Made by a program: the position numbers and the translations under genes. 64,000 nt of DNA. Origin: JBCBKU01 sp965267475 (lineage in GTDB: Bacteria; Pseudomonadota; Alphaproteobacteria; Rhodobacterales; Rhodobacteraceae). This document shows, piece by piece, positions 43,197 to 51,947 of this stretch; the stretch's first letter is position 1; each line of letters opens with the position of its first letter. The stretch covers positions 3,224,001 to 3,288,000 of the forward strand of contig OZ254079.1 in the NCBI GenBank assembly GCA_965267475.1. Reading direction: 5' to 3'. The notes under the pieces were generated by a model. It worked only from the letters and a program-made list of their open reading frames with translations, ran no database searches and was not told where the DNA came from.

Positions 43197-44006
43197 ATGC
43201 CTCAGCCCAACGCGATAACCCCCGCCCAGCTTCTGCGGCTGATCGGCACGCCGGACTGCCCGGTGATCGTCGATATCTCGATCGATCCGGATTTCGCCGA
43301 GGACCCGTATCTGATCCCGGGCTCGTTTCGCCATCCTCATACGGACATTCCCGGGCTGATCCGCCGCTTGGACGGGCGCGCGGCCGTCATCACCTGCCAG
43401 CAGGGGATCAAACTGTCCCAGGGCCTGACGGCATGGCTTCGGGGTGACGGGATCCAGGCAGAGTTTCTCGCGGGCGGCATGTATGGCTGGCGCGATCACC
43501 CTGGCATGCTTCGCATACCCGCCGCCGCGATCCCGGACCCGGTGGCCGGATCCACCCTGTGGGTCACGCGGCACCGCCCCAAGATCGACCGGATCGCCTG
43601 CCCATGGCTCATCCGTCGTTTCGTTGATCCGGGTGCAAGATTTCTGTTCGTATCCCCTGCCGAGGTCGACGGCGTCGCGGCACGCTATGGCGCGACGCTA
43701 TTCGATGTCGATGGCGCGGACCTGTCGCACTCCGGCGAGTCCTGCACCTTTGACGCCATGCTGGACCGATTTCAGCTTCGATGCCCAGCGCTTGACTGTC
43801 TTGCAACTGTCATACGCGGCGCCGATACCAACAGGCACGACCTGGACCCGGCTGCGGCCGGGCTCTTGGCGATCTCGGTGGGGCTGTCGCGCATGATGAA
43901 GGACGACCAGAAGCAATTGGATGCGGGACTGACGATCTATGACGCGCTGTACCGTTGGGCCCGTGACGGTCGAGGCGAAACCCACCAGTCCGAGGTCACC
44001 GCATGA
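43197..44006 (+). CDS. chrB: Rhodanese-chromate resistance (ChrB-like) fusion protein
   Basis: The 269-residue protein has an N-terminal rhodanese-like domain (DCPVIVDISIDPDFAEDPYLIPGSFRHP) with the active-site loop TCQQGIKLSQG (Cys). From about residue 115 comes a chromate-resistance ChrB domain (WVTRHRPKIDRIACPWLIRRFVDPGARFLFV, FDVDGADLSHSGESCTFDAMLDRF). It starts at ATG 43197 with AGAAAGGA upstream and overlaps chrA (ATGA). ChrB-domain proteins are regulators or accessory factors of ChrA; the rhodanese part may deal with sulfane sulfur or chromate reduction. The operon probably protects against chromate or, by mimicry, handles sulfate. Confidence 0.88.
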   Translation: MPQPNAITPAQLLRLIGTPDCPVIVDISIDPDFAEDPYLIPGSFRHPHTDIPGLIRRLDGRAAVITCQQGIKLSQGLTAWLRGDGIQAEFLAGGMYGWRDHPGMLRIPAAAIPDPVAGSTLWVTRHRPKIDRIACPWLIRRFVDPGARFLFVSPAEVDGVAARYGATLFDVDGADLSHSGESCTFDAMLDRFQLRCPALDCLATVIRGADTNRHDLDPAAAGLLAISVGLSRMMKDDQKQLDAGLTIYDALYRWARDGRGETHQSEVTA

Positions 44007-45265
44007 CGCCCCCGTCCTTTGGCGACCTGTTCCGCATTTTCGGTCGGATCGGGGTTTTGTCCCTTGGCGGACCTGCCGCGCAAATCGCGTTGATGCATAA
44101 GGAACTGGTCGACGAACGGCCCTGGCTGACGGAACAACAGTATCTTTCGGCCTTGTCCTTTTGCATGCTTCTGCCAGGGCCCGAGGCCATGCAGCTTGCC
44201 ACATATGCAGGATGGCGCTTGCGCGGCGTGCCCGGCGGGTTGATCGCCGGGCTTTTATTCGTGATCCCGGGCGCGTTGGTGATCCTCGCCCTGGCAACCG
44301 GCTATGCCTTTCTGGGGCAGCTTCCCCTGGTCGCGGCAATCTTTCTCGGTGTCAAAGCCACCGTGGTGGTGATTGTGATCGAGGCGCTGATCAAGGTCGC
44401 CAAACGCGCGCTGAAGGGCCCCGAGCCTTTGGTGATCGCGGGCCTCGCTTTCCTTGCGATCTTCGCCTTTTCGGCTCCGTTTCCGGCCATCATCCTTGCT
44501 GCCGCGCTTTGGGGCGCGCTGCGATTGGGCAGCGTGCCGGTGGAAGACGTGGCATCCCGCCCGCCCGTCACGGGCACCCTGACCACCGTCGTCGTTTGGG
44601 CCGCGATCTGGCTGCTGCCCCTGGCGCTGCTCTGGCTGTCCGGCGCGACACTTTTGACGGATATCGGTGTCTTCTTCTCGAAGCTTGCCATCGTCACCTT
44701 CGGCGGCGCCTATGCGGTTCTGGCCTATATGACGCAAGAAGTCGTCAATGGCTTTGGTTGGCTGACCACGCCCGAGATGATGGATGCCCTGGGTCTTGCC
44801 GAAACCACGCCTGGCCCCTTGATTTTGGTGACCGAATTCGTGGGATTCCTCGCCGGGTTTCGTGAAGGCGGGCTTGGACTGGCCATCGCTGCCGGGATTG
44901 TCACGCTTTGGATGACCTTCGCCCCGTGTTTTTTGTGGATCTTTGCCGGCGCGCCTTACATCGAACGGATCGAAGGGCGGCCGCGATTGAAAGGCGCGCT
45001 GGCGGGGATTACGGCTGCGGTGGTGGGCGTGATCCTGAACCTGTCGCTTTGGTTCGCCGCCCATGTCTTCTTTCGCGACGTCGGCCGGATCGAAACCGGG
45101 CCCCTGAACCTGATCGCGCCGACTTTTGCGTCGATTGATCTTTGGGCAGTGCTGCTTGCCATCGCGGCAGGACTTGCGATTTTCGTTTTGCACCGGGGAC
45201 TTGTCACAACGCTGTCGCTGGCCGCGGCAGCTGGCCTGGGACTTGGGCTGGCCGGGTTGGTCTAA
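44003..45265 (+). CDS. chrA: Chromate efflux transporter ChrA
   Basis: The 420-residue long-chain ChrA has two homologous CHR halves, each with the family motifs FGGPAAQIALMHKELVDERPWLTE (first half) and FGGAYAVLAYMTQEVVNGFGWLTTPEMMDALGLAETTPGPLILV (second half), and about ten to twelve membrane helices. It exports chromate driven by the proton gradient. It is coupled to the ChrB-like gene by a 4-base overlap. Nothing is missing. Confidence 0.93.
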   Translation: MTPPSFGDLFRIFGRIGVLSLGGPAAQIALMHKELVDERPWLTEQQYLSALSFCMLLPGPEAMQLATYAGWRLRGVPGGLIAGLLFVIPGALVILALATGYAFLGQLPLVAAIFLGVKATVVVIVIEALIKVAKRALKGPEPLVIAGLAFLAIFAFSAPFPAIILAAALWGALRLGSVPVEDVASRPPVTGTLTTVVVWAAIWLLPLALLWLSGATLLTDIGVFFSKLAIVTFGGAYAVLAYMTQEVVNGFGWLTTPEMMDALGLAETTPGPLILVTEFVGFLAGFREGGLGLAIAAGIVTLWMTFAPCFLWIFAGAPYIERIEGRPRLKGALAGITAAVVGVILNLSLWFAAHVFFRDVGRIETGPLNLIAPTFASIDLWAVLLAIAAGLAIFVLHRGLVTTLSLAAAAGLGLGLAGLV

Positions 45266-45333
45266 AATCCGCCGGGCCATCTTTTCATCAGGGTCGAATC
45301 CCGTATGGTTGGTTCAGGACACCGGAGCGCCTG

Positions 45334-45807
45334 ATGCCGAATACGATCGACTACGGCAATTTGATGCACCGCGCGATGCGTGGCCTCATTCAAGATGTGC
45401 TAAGCGATGTGGCCGACACGGGCCTACCCGGCGCGCATCACTTCTTCATCACCTTCGACACGATGCACCCGGATCTGGAAATCGCCGACTGGCTGTCGGA
45501 CCGCTATCCGGACCAAATGACGGTTGTCTTGCAGGACTGGTTCGAAAACCTCGTGGTCACGGATGAAGGCTTTTCCGTCACGCTGAATTTCGGCGAACAG
45601 CCCGAGGCGCTGTATATCCCCTATGACGCGATCAAGACTTTCGCCGATCCGTCGGTCGAATTCGGGTTGCGCTTTGAAACGCAAGAAGAGCCGACCGACG
45701 AAGCGGACCTGAGCGAGCCCGAGGTCGAGCCTGAACCCGCCCCGACACCCGAAGATCCGCCGCAATCCGAGGCGGAAGTCGTCAGCCTCGACCGATTTCG
45801 GAAATAG
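45334..45807 (+). CDS. sspB: SspB family ClpXP adaptor protein
   Basis: The 157-residue protein has the alphaproteobacterial SspB core (IDYGNLMHRAMRGLIQDVLSDVAD, HHFFITFDTMHPDLEI, MTVVLQDWFENLVV, SVTLNFGEQPEALYIPYDAI) followed by an acidic linker and a C-terminal ClpX-binding tail (EVVSLDRFRK). It tethers ssrA-tagged proteins to ClpXP. The start is ATG 45334. Its gene lies about 2.4 kb from ssrA, with the chromate genes between them. Confidence 0.93.
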   Translation: MPNTIDYGNLMHRAMRGLIQDVLSDVADTGLPGAHHFFITFDTMHPDLEIADWLSDRYPDQMTVVLQDWFENLVVTDEGFSVTLNFGEQPEALYIPYDAIKTFADPSVEFGLRFETQEEPTDEADLSEPEVEPEPAPTPEDPPQSEAEVVSLDRFRK

Positions 45808-45925
45808 TTTGTTCACCATTTTTGGGGGTCGATTGACGGCCCAAAGCTTGACCGGCTGCGCGGCGAAGCGCACATAATAAGGTGATCGTGGGGGCGATTG
45901 TTCTTACCTGTCGGGATATTGACCC

Positions 45926-46546
45926 ATGATCGCTGCCGAGTCCCACAACGCGCCCAACGTGCCGCACCAGGGGCATTTTGCCCGCGCGCGCCTGCCCTTG
46001 CGCATCACGGCTGAAGATGCCGCAGCCGCCTTCGTGGCCCCGCTGGGCCATCATCTGGAACAGACAGGCGCCGGCAAAGTCGATGGGGCGCGGGTCATCG
46101 CGGGCGATAGCGGCGAAGCGGAATGGTTGGAAATCACGCTTTCCATGGTTTCAGACGCGCCGCATCACCTGAAAGCTGTTGCAGACCGCCTGGAACAACT
46201 CGATGCGCCGCGCGGCTCGGTCATAGGCAACGCCGAGTGTCCGGATATCTACCGTTTTGGCCGGTGCGAGGGGTTGGGGCTGTACTTGTCCAAAGGCGAC
46301 ACCGGACCCGGCTATGACTGGCTTGAGGTTGCGGAAGCTTGCACAGATGCGATGGCGGGTCTTGGGATCTATCAGGGTGCCCGCAGTCTGCCGGACCGGA
46401 CAGCGCTTTACTTCTATGGGGACAGTTTCTCGAAGATGAAGGGCGCCATCACTTTTCTTTTGACGACAGACCCGCGCTGCAAAAACGCCTATGCGCGGCG
46501 CCTTCTTACGTCTGAGAGCCAAGAAACACTGGCCTCAGCGCCTTGA
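45926..46546 (+). CDS. Conserved-looking hypothetical protein
   Basis: The 206-residue soluble protein has no signal peptide or membrane segments, and I do not recognise the family. Recognisable features are a segment ITAEDAAAAFVAPLGHHLEQTG, a central IGNAECPDIYRFGRCEGLGLYLSKGDTGPGYDW, and DRTALYFYGDSFSKMKGAITFLLTTDPRCKNAYARRL near the end. It lacks obvious catalytic motifs. It overlaps the end of the convergent LysR gene by 41 bases. The coding look (continuous frame, codon use like its neighbours) supports a real gene. Confidence 0.75.
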   Translation: MIAAESHNAPNVPHQGHFARARLPLRITAEDAAAAFVAPLGHHLEQTGAGKVDGARVIAGDSGEAEWLEITLSMVSDAPHHLKAVADRLEQLDAPRGSVIGNAECPDIYRFGRCEGLGLYLSKGDTGPGYDWLEVAEACTDAMAGLGIYQGARSLPDRTALYFYGDSFSKMKGAITFLLTTDPRCKNAYARRLLTSESQETLASAP

Positions 46547-47405
46547 TCTCTTGCGCCAAGTGATCGACCAGCAGACGCACGCGCGTCGTGCGTTGCATGT
46601 CGCTGTGCAGCAAGAGCCAGATCGACCGATCTGGTCTGATCTCTGTCCCTGGCACGCGAACAAGGTCCGGGACATAGGCGGCGGCATAGACCGGTAAGAA
46701 GCTCATGCCCATTCCCTGGGCCACAAGCCTGCCGACCATCACACCTTCGCGCACGACATGGCGAAGTCGGGCTTTCGGAAATGGGCTGTCCTTGACCCAT
46801 TGCGGCACTTTTTCACGCTCGCCCCAGCCAATCCAGGTCAACCCCTCGCCTTGCGGGCCCCGGGCCGCCCAGTTCCGGTCAAGATAGGCCTGTGACGCAA
46901 AAAGCCCGGTGGCATATTGCACGACCCGCCGTCCGACAACGTCGTCATCCACGTTATACGCCACGCGAACGGACACATCCGTCTCGGCGCGGCCGATATT
47001 CTCAAACCGGTTTGTCACCACGACTTCCAGCTCGATATCAGGATAAGCCTGTGTGAAACCGGCAAAGATCGGTGGAAGAATATCGAAAGCAAGACTTGGC
47101 GGCACCGAAATCCGGACCTTGCCCGAGGCTTCGCGGTCCAACCCCTGCACCTTGCGGCGCGCCACGATGACGGCTTCCTCCGCGGCCTCAGCCAGGGGGA
47201 TCAGGGTCTCGCCCGCCTCGGTCAGGCTCAGACCCTGCTTGGAGCGGTCGAACAACCGCACGCCATAGGTCTTCTCAAGCGATTTCAGGTGACGGTCCAC
47301 AGTCGCATGTGTCCCGCCCAGCGTGTCGGCAGCTGCCCGCAAGCTGCCGGTCCGTGCCACAGCAAGGAAATAAGGCAGTTCCGCCCAGTCGATGGGATTC
47401 GCCAT
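46506..47405 (-). CDS. LysR-family transcriptional regulator
   Basis: The 299-residue protein starts at ATG 47405; the longer open frame to 47585 is not needed. N-terminal HTH (SLRAAADTLGGTHATVDRHLKSLEKTYGVRLFDRSKQGLSLTEAG) and C-terminal inducer-binding domain (SGKVRISVPPSLAFDILPPIFAGF). It belongs to the group of LysR proteins with a PSxAFD inducer-domain start. It is divergent from the haloalkane dehalogenase operon, 105 bases away, and is the obvious regulator of it. Confidence 0.92.
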   Translation of the reverse strand: MANPIDWAELPYFLAVARTGSLRAAADTLGGTHATVDRHLKSLEKTYGVRLFDRSKQGLSLTEAGETLIPLAEAAEEAVIVARRKVQGLDREASGKVRISVPPSLAFDILPPIFAGFTQAYPDIELEVVVTNRFENIGRAETDVSVRVAYNVDDDVVGRRVVQYATGLFASQAYLDRNWAARGPQGEGLTWIGWGEREKVPQWVKDSPFPKARLRHVVREGVMVGRLVAQGMGMSFLPVYAAAYVPDLVRVPGTEIRPDRSIWLLLHSDMQRTTRVRLLVDHLAQEIKALRPVFLGSQT

Positions 47406-47510
47406 GACAAAACCTCGTGGTGCGTTTTTGATCCAGTGATGCGCAGATTTGCCCATTCCTGACATGATTTTCAATCCATAGCTAAGGGTCACCAACAGGA
47501 GACATGACCC

Positions 47511-48455
47511 ATGCAGAGACGCACTTTCCTTGCCAGCACCGCTGCGGTGTCGCTGGTGCCTGCCTTGCCGCGCGCAGCCGGCCACGACTTTCCCTTCGTC
47601 AAGAAGACCGCCGAAGTCGAAGGATCCTCAATGGCTTACGTGGACGAAGGCGCGGGCCAACCCGTCGTCTTCCTGCACGGCAACCCCACCTCGTCCTATC
47701 TGTGGCGGGGCATCATCCCCTTCGTGACCGACACCCATCGCGCAATCGCCCCCGATATGATCGGCATGGGCGACAGCGCTAAGCCCGACATCAAATACAC
47801 CTATGACGATCAGGCGAGACACCTGCACGGGCTGCTCGACAGCCTGGATCTGCAAGACGTCGTGCTTGTCCTTCACGACTGGGGCGGCGCGCTTGGGTTC
47901 GACTGGGCGATGCAGAACCCCGACCGTGTCTCGGCCATCGCCTTCATGGAAACCGTTGCGCCGCCGGTGATGCCTTTTGCCAGTTACGAGGCGATGGGCC
48001 CCTTCGGTGACATGTTCAAGGCCTGGCGCACCGCGGGCGTGGGCGAAAAGATGATCCTTGAAGAAAACATGTTCATCGATCAGATCCTCGGTCAGGTCGG
48101 CGTGAAAACGCCCCTCTCGCCCGAAGTTCTGGCCGTCTACAACAGCTATTATCCCGATGCGGCCAGCCGCGCGCCCTTGCTGCAATGGCCGCGCGAAGTA
48201 CCGATTGGCGGCGAACCGGCCAATACCGTTGCGCTGACGGATGACATCGCGCGCTTTCTGACGACGTCCGAGCTTCCGAAACTCCTGTTCCACGTCACCC
48301 CAGGCGCAATCACCCCGCCCGAGGCCGTCGAATGGATGAAGGCCAATGTGCCCAACCTGGAAGACGTCCATTTGGGCGAAGGCGCGCATTTCATCCAGGA
48401 AGACTACCCCACCGAAATCGGCACCGCGCTTGCCGATTGGCTGACCAAACTCTGA
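47511..48455 (+). CDS. Haloalkane dehalogenase-like alpha/beta hydrolase, exported
   Basis: The 314-residue protein begins MQRRTFLAST, a twin-arginine-type signal (RRTFL) with a hydrophobic stretch ending ALPRAAG, so it is probably exported folded. The hydrolase has oxyanion/halide motif HGNPTSSYLWRGI (Asn58), nucleophile Asp123 in VLHDWGGALGFDWA and base His293 in GEGAHFIQED. Asn58 and the Asp nucleophile are diagnostic of the HLD-II (DhaA-like) dehalogenases, which split carbon-halogen bonds. The acid of the triad is not certain. Two SRPBCC genes follow closely, and the LysR gene is divergent. Periplasmic export is unusual for this family. Confidence 0.87.
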   Translation: MQRRTFLASTAAVSLVPALPRAAGHDFPFVKKTAEVEGSSMAYVDEGAGQPVVFLHGNPTSSYLWRGIIPFVTDTHRAIAPDMIGMGDSAKPDIKYTYDDQARHLHGLLDSLDLQDVVLVLHDWGGALGFDWAMQNPDRVSAIAFMETVAPPVMPFASYEAMGPFGDMFKAWRTAGVGEKMILEENMFIDQILGQVGVKTPLSPEVLAVYNSYYPDAASRAPLLQWPREVPIGGEPANTVALTDDIARFLTTSELPKLLFHVTPGAITPPEAVEWMKANVPNLEDVHLGEGAHFIQEDYPTEIGTALADWLTKL

Positions 48456-48466
48456 AGGAGGACACA

Positions 48467-48931
48467 ATGGCAGATGTCTCTGTAACCCGCACGATCAACG
48501 CGCCCGTCGATCAGGTCTGGGCCGCCTGGGACGACTATGCGGATATCCAGAAATTCAACCCGAACCTGAAGCGGTCATTCCTGCTGAAAGGATCGCAGCC
48601 CACGGGGTTGGGGGCCGAACGGCAATGCGATTTCATCGACGGCAAGAACCACATCAAGGAACGGGTGGTCGAATACATTCCGAACAAGAAGATGGTTGTG
48701 GATATCTATGACGGCACGGTGCCCTTCAAGGCGGCTCAGGCGATCATCGAAATGACGCCAACCGGCCCGGATCAAACCCGCCTGGACTTCACATTTCGTT
48801 TCACGCCCAAGATGGGAATAATTGGTAAGCTCATGATTCCAATGATCAAAAGCCAGTTCGCCCCGGCCCTTGGCAAGCTTTTGGACGGTAACAAGGACTT
48901 CATCGAAAACGGCACGACGATCAACGCCTGA
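48467..48931 (+). CDS. SRPBCC (START/Bet v 1-like) family protein
   Basis: The 154-residue protein has the polyketide-cyclase/dehydrase SRPBCC fold. It shows VSVTRTINAPVDQVWAAWDDYADIQKFNPNLKRS at the start and GLGAERQCDFIDGKNHIKERVVEYIPNKKMVVDIYDG in the core, a C-terminal helix lining a hydrophobic cavity. GGAGGACACA precedes the ATG. It is 11 bases downstream of the dehalogenase gene and hence co-transcribed. These proteins bind small hydrophobic ligands; the enzymatic role is unknown. Confidence 0.85.
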   Translation: MADVSVTRTINAPVDQVWAAWDDYADIQKFNPNLKRSFLLKGSQPTGLGAERQCDFIDGKNHIKERVVEYIPNKKMVVDIYDGTVPFKAAQAIIEMTPTGPDQTRLDFTFRFTPKMGIIGKLMIPMIKSQFAPALGKLLDGNKDFIENGTTINA

Positions 48932-49041
48932 CACGTTCCCGCGAGGTCACCGACATGTTCCTTGTTTGGCCGCATTTTCCGACCAATTTTGGATCAAACG
49001 CCCCCGAGCAGTGGGGCGCTGCCAAACTGGAGACCAAAACC

Positions 49042-49521
49042 ATGTCGGAAATATCCGTCACTCGAATCATCAACGCGCCGATTGGCCGCGTTTGGGACGC
49101 GTGGGATGATTTCGGCGCTGTTTCACGGTTCAGCCCCGAAATCTCCCGCTCGGAACATGTCTCGGGCACCCCTGAAACGGGGCTCGGGGCCGAACGTCAC
49201 TGTGAGATGTTGAATGGCCGCTTCATGCGGGAACGCATCACCGAATACGACGCACCTCGGCGAATGAAGGTTGAAGTCGTGGACTGCAACCTGCCGATCC
49301 GCGATGTAACGGTGACATTCGATCTCCATGAACGCGCGGTGGACGAGACCGAGATCACCATGACGATGACATTTCGTCCCAAGAACCGGTTCTTCGGCGC
49401 CTTGATGATCTCCAGCATGCGCCGGACGATCGCCGAAGGCCTCGGCCGGCTCTTGGTGTCGAACAAACGGTATGTGGAAACCGGCCAAGACATGCGCCAC
49501 GCGCCTTTGTTTGCCGACTGA
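49042..49521 (+). CDS. SRPBCC family protein (paralogue)
   Basis: The 159-residue paralogue of the preceding gene shares ISVTRIINAPIGRVWDAWDDFGAVSRFSPEI and ETGLGAERHCEMLNGRFMRERITEYDAPRRMKVEV. ATG 49042 begins at the family N-terminus; the frame is open further up to 48955 but that stretch does not resemble the fold. The pair was probably generated by tandem duplication within the dehalogenase operon. Confidence 0.83.
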   Translation: MSEISVTRIINAPIGRVWDAWDDFGAVSRFSPEISRSEHVSGTPETGLGAERHCEMLNGRFMRERITEYDAPRRMKVEVVDCNLPIRDVTVTFDLHERAVDETEITMTMTFRPKNRFFGALMISSMRRTIAEGLGRLLVSNKRYVETGQDMRHAPLFAD

Positions 49522-49556
49522 CATTTGGCTTCCCCCGAGGATTGGTCTCGGGGGGC

Positions 49557-50189
49557 CTATTCGTCGTAAAGCCGGAACCGGTCATTGTGATCGAACCGCG
49601 CTTCGATCTCCTCAAGGCTTTCCCCGGCATCGGATTGCGCATCGATCGCCTCGGCATAGGTGGGCAATCCATCTATCGGTGCGGCGGTCTCTGGCCGCCA
49701 AAGCGCCGAACGTATGATGGCCTTGCCGCAATGATAGAACGCCTCTTCCACCCGGACGAGGATCGCGAAGTCGGGCACGCGGCCTTTGATTGCCATTGCC
49801 TCTCGCAACGGACGATCTTCGACAATCTGCGCCGATCCGTTGACGCGCACGACCTCGTTTCGGTTCGGCACGAGAAAGACAATTCCGATCCGTCCGGTTT
49901 CCAGAATGTTCCGAAAACTGTCGAACCGATGGTTGCCCGGGCGGTCCGGTATCGCCAGCGTCTTTTCGTCGACCACCTTCACGAACCCCGCCGGATCACC
50001 TTTGGGCGAAACATCCAGCCGCCCCTCGGCACTAGATGTGGCAATGGTGATGAAGGGTGACCGCTCAATCCAAACCCGCGTCAGATCGTCGATGTAATCC
50101 AGGATCTTGGTTTGCTGGCCTCGGTTCGCGGCGGGGTACCGTCCCGTAATGGCGTCCAAAGACGTCACGACATCCGTTGGTTCGTACAT
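49557..50189 (-). CDS. Pyridoxamine 5'-phosphate oxidase family (FMN-binding) protein
   Basis: The 210-residue split-barrel protein has FITIATSSAEGRLDVSPKGDPAGFVKVVDEKTLAIPDRPGNHRFDSFRNILETGRIGIVFLVP, which is the flavin-binding pattern of the MSMEG_1061-type branch. ATG 50189 was chosen. It may bind FMN or F420-like cofactors and act as an oxidoreductase; the substrate is unknown. It is convergent with the SRPBCC operon and divergent from fumC. Confidence 0.83.
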   Translation of the reverse strand: MYEPTDVVTSLDAITGRYPAANRGQQTKILDYIDDLTRVWIERSPFITIATSSAEGRLDVSPKGDPAGFVKVVDEKTLAIPDRPGNHRFDSFRNILETGRIGIVFLVPNRNEVVRVNGSAQIVEDRPLREAMAIKGRVPDFAILVRVEEAFYHCGKAIIRSALWRPETAAPIDGLPTYAEAIDAQSDAGESLEEIEARFDHNDRFRLYDE

Positions 50190-50308
50190 GATGCATCCCT
50201 TTGAACTGCCGGTGCCAGTAAAGGCGGCCTCGGGCCCGGCGGCAAGTTTCATTGAACCTCAGGGGGCAGGCCGCTAAACCGGCCCGGAAACAGCCTGAGG
50301 ATCCGCCC

Positions 50309-51700
50309 ATGCCCGCCACCCGCACCGAGACCGACAGCTTTGGCCCGCTTGAGGTTCCGTCCGACAAGTATTGGGGCGCGCAGACCCAGCGCTCGATCCA
50401 GAACTTCCCCATCGGGTGGGAAAAGCAGCCCGTGGCCATCGTGCGCGCGCTCGGGGTGATCAAACAGGCATGTGCCGAGGCAAACAAGGCAGGTGGCAAG
50501 CTTGACGGCGCGCTGGCCGATGCGATGATTGCTGCCGCGAACGAGGTCGTGACCGGCAAGCTCGACGATCACTTCCCGCTGGTGGTCTGGCAGACCGGGT
50601 CAGGCACGCAGTCGAACATGAACGCCAATGAAGTCGTGTCGAACCGCGCGATCGAGATGCTGGGCGGAACGATGGGAACCAAGGACCCGGTCCACCCGAA
50701 CGACCATTGCAACATGGGGCAATCCTCGAACGACACGTTTCCGACGGCGATGCATATCGCGACGGCCATGACGGTGCGGGACGTGACCCTGCCGGGGCTT
50801 CGAAAGCTGCTGGCGGCGCTTGAGGCCAAGGTCACGGCCTTCGACGGCATCATCAAGATCGGCCGCACCCATACGATGGACGCGACGCCCCTGACCCTGG
50901 CGCAGGAATTCTCGGGCTATGCCCATCAGGTCGCCATGGGCATCGCGCGGATCGAAGGCGCCCTGCCCCGGATCTATGAACTGGCCCAGGGTGGGACAGC
51001 GGTCGGCACGGGCCTGAATTCGCCCGTGGGCTGGGGCGAAACCGTCGCCGCCAACATGGCGCGGATCACGGACCTGCCTTTCGTAACCGCTCCGAACAAG
51101 TTCGAAGCGCTGGCGGCCCATGACGCGATGGTCGAGATGTCAGGCGCAGCCAAGACGGTTGCGGCGAGTCTGTTCAAAATCGCCAATGACATCCGCCTGC
51201 TGGGCTCGGGCCCCCGCTGCGGGCTCGGCGAACTGATGCTGCCCGAAAACGAGCCCGGATCCTCAATCATGCCGGGCAAGGTGAACCCGACCCAGTGCGA
51301 GGCGATGACGCAGGTCGCGGCCCATGTGATGGGCAATGACGCGGCAGTGGGGTTTGCCGGATCCCAGGGCCATTTCGAGCTGAACGTATACAAGCCCATG
51401 ATGGCCTATAACGTGTTGCAATCGCTCCAACTTCTGGGCGACGCCGCCTCGGCCTTCACGGATAATTGCGTTGTGGGTATCGAAGCGAATACGGACCGGA
51501 TCGACAAGCTGATGCGCGAGTCTTTGATGTTGGTGACGGCGCTGGCACCGACGATTGGTTATGACAACGCAACGACCGTGGCCAAGACCGCCCATAAGAA
51601 CGGGACAACGCTGAAGGAAGAGGCGATCAAGCTGGGCTTTGTGGACGAAGAAACCTTTGATCGTGTTGTACGCCCCGAACAAATGATCGGACCCAAGTGA
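50309..51700 (+). CDS. fumC: Class II fumarate hydratase
   Basis: The 463-residue iron-independent fumarase of the TCA cycle interconverts fumarate and malate. Signatures: QTGSGTQSNMNANEVVSNRA, GQSSNDTFPTAMHIA, GRTHTMDATPLTLAQEFSGYAHQV, and the strongly conserved GSSIMPGKVNPTQCEA active-site loop. ATG 50309 has CTGAGGA upstream. Complete, normal length. The double-hairpin element at 51712-51758 follows its stop by 12 bases. Confidence 0.97.
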   Translation: MPATRTETDSFGPLEVPSDKYWGAQTQRSIQNFPIGWEKQPVAIVRALGVIKQACAEANKAGGKLDGALADAMIAAANEVVTGKLDDHFPLVVWQTGSGTQSNMNANEVVSNRAIEMLGGTMGTKDPVHPNDHCNMGQSSNDTFPTAMHIATAMTVRDVTLPGLRKLLAALEAKVTAFDGIIKIGRTHTMDATPLTLAQEFSGYAHQVAMGIARIEGALPRIYELAQGGTAVGTGLNSPVGWGETVAANMARITDLPFVTAPNKFEALAAHDAMVEMSGAAKTVAASLFKIANDIRLLGSGPRCGLGELMLPENEPGSSIMPGKVNPTQCEAMTQVAAHVMGNDAAVGFAGSQGHFELNVYKPMMAYNVLQSLQLLGDAASAFTDNCVVGIEANTDRIDKLMRESLMLVTALAPTIGYDNATTVAKTAHKNGTTLKEEAIKLGFVDEETFDRVVRPEQMIGPK

Positions 51701-51711
51701 TAGGGCGGGCC

Positions 51712-51758
51712 CGAAAAATGAAGTCATTTTTCGTAACGATTTCCGACTACGGAAATCG
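51712..51758 (+). repeat. Double-hairpin intergenic element (copy 2, after fumC)
   Basis: CGAAAAATGA-ag-TCATTTTTCG (51712-51733), 3 bases, then CGATTTCCG-acta-CGGAAATCG (51737-51758). The arrangement, spacing and GATTTCCG hairpin match the copy after trgB, with the same orientation relative to the upstream gene. The first hairpin with its T run could terminate fumC transcription. Confidence 0.75.
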
Positions 51759-51767
51759 CCTGCGCCC

Positions 51768-51947
51768 ATGACAGGGCCAATCAACCTGAACAAAGTCCGA
51801 AAGGCCAAGGCGCGGGCGGCGGCCAAAAAGGCTGCAGATGCGAATGCCGCCAGGTTTGGGCGTACCAAGGCGCAGAAGGTCCAGGAACGCGCAGAAGCAG
51901 AGCGCGCAACGAAGCACCTGGATCAAACCAAACGGGAAGATCAATGA
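51768..51947 (+). CDS. Small DUF4169-like basic protein
   Basis: A 59-residue protein beginning MTGPINLNKVRKAKAR and rich in Lys, Arg, Ala and Glu (AAAKKAADANAARFGRTKAQ). This is the pattern of the small DUF4169 family found after fumC-like genes in Rhodobacteraceae. The stop overlaps the next gene by ATGA, making a two-gene unit. Function unknown. No ribosome site is obvious. Confidence 0.75.
   Translation: MTGPINLNKVRKAKARAAAKKAADANAARFGRTKAQKVQERAEAERATKHLDQTKREDQ

Noticed and set aside
42966..43574. 202-codon minus-strand frame over the chrB start
   Set aside because: Antisense to the clearly coding rhodanese-ChrB gene and mostly Arg/Gly-rich; a shadow.
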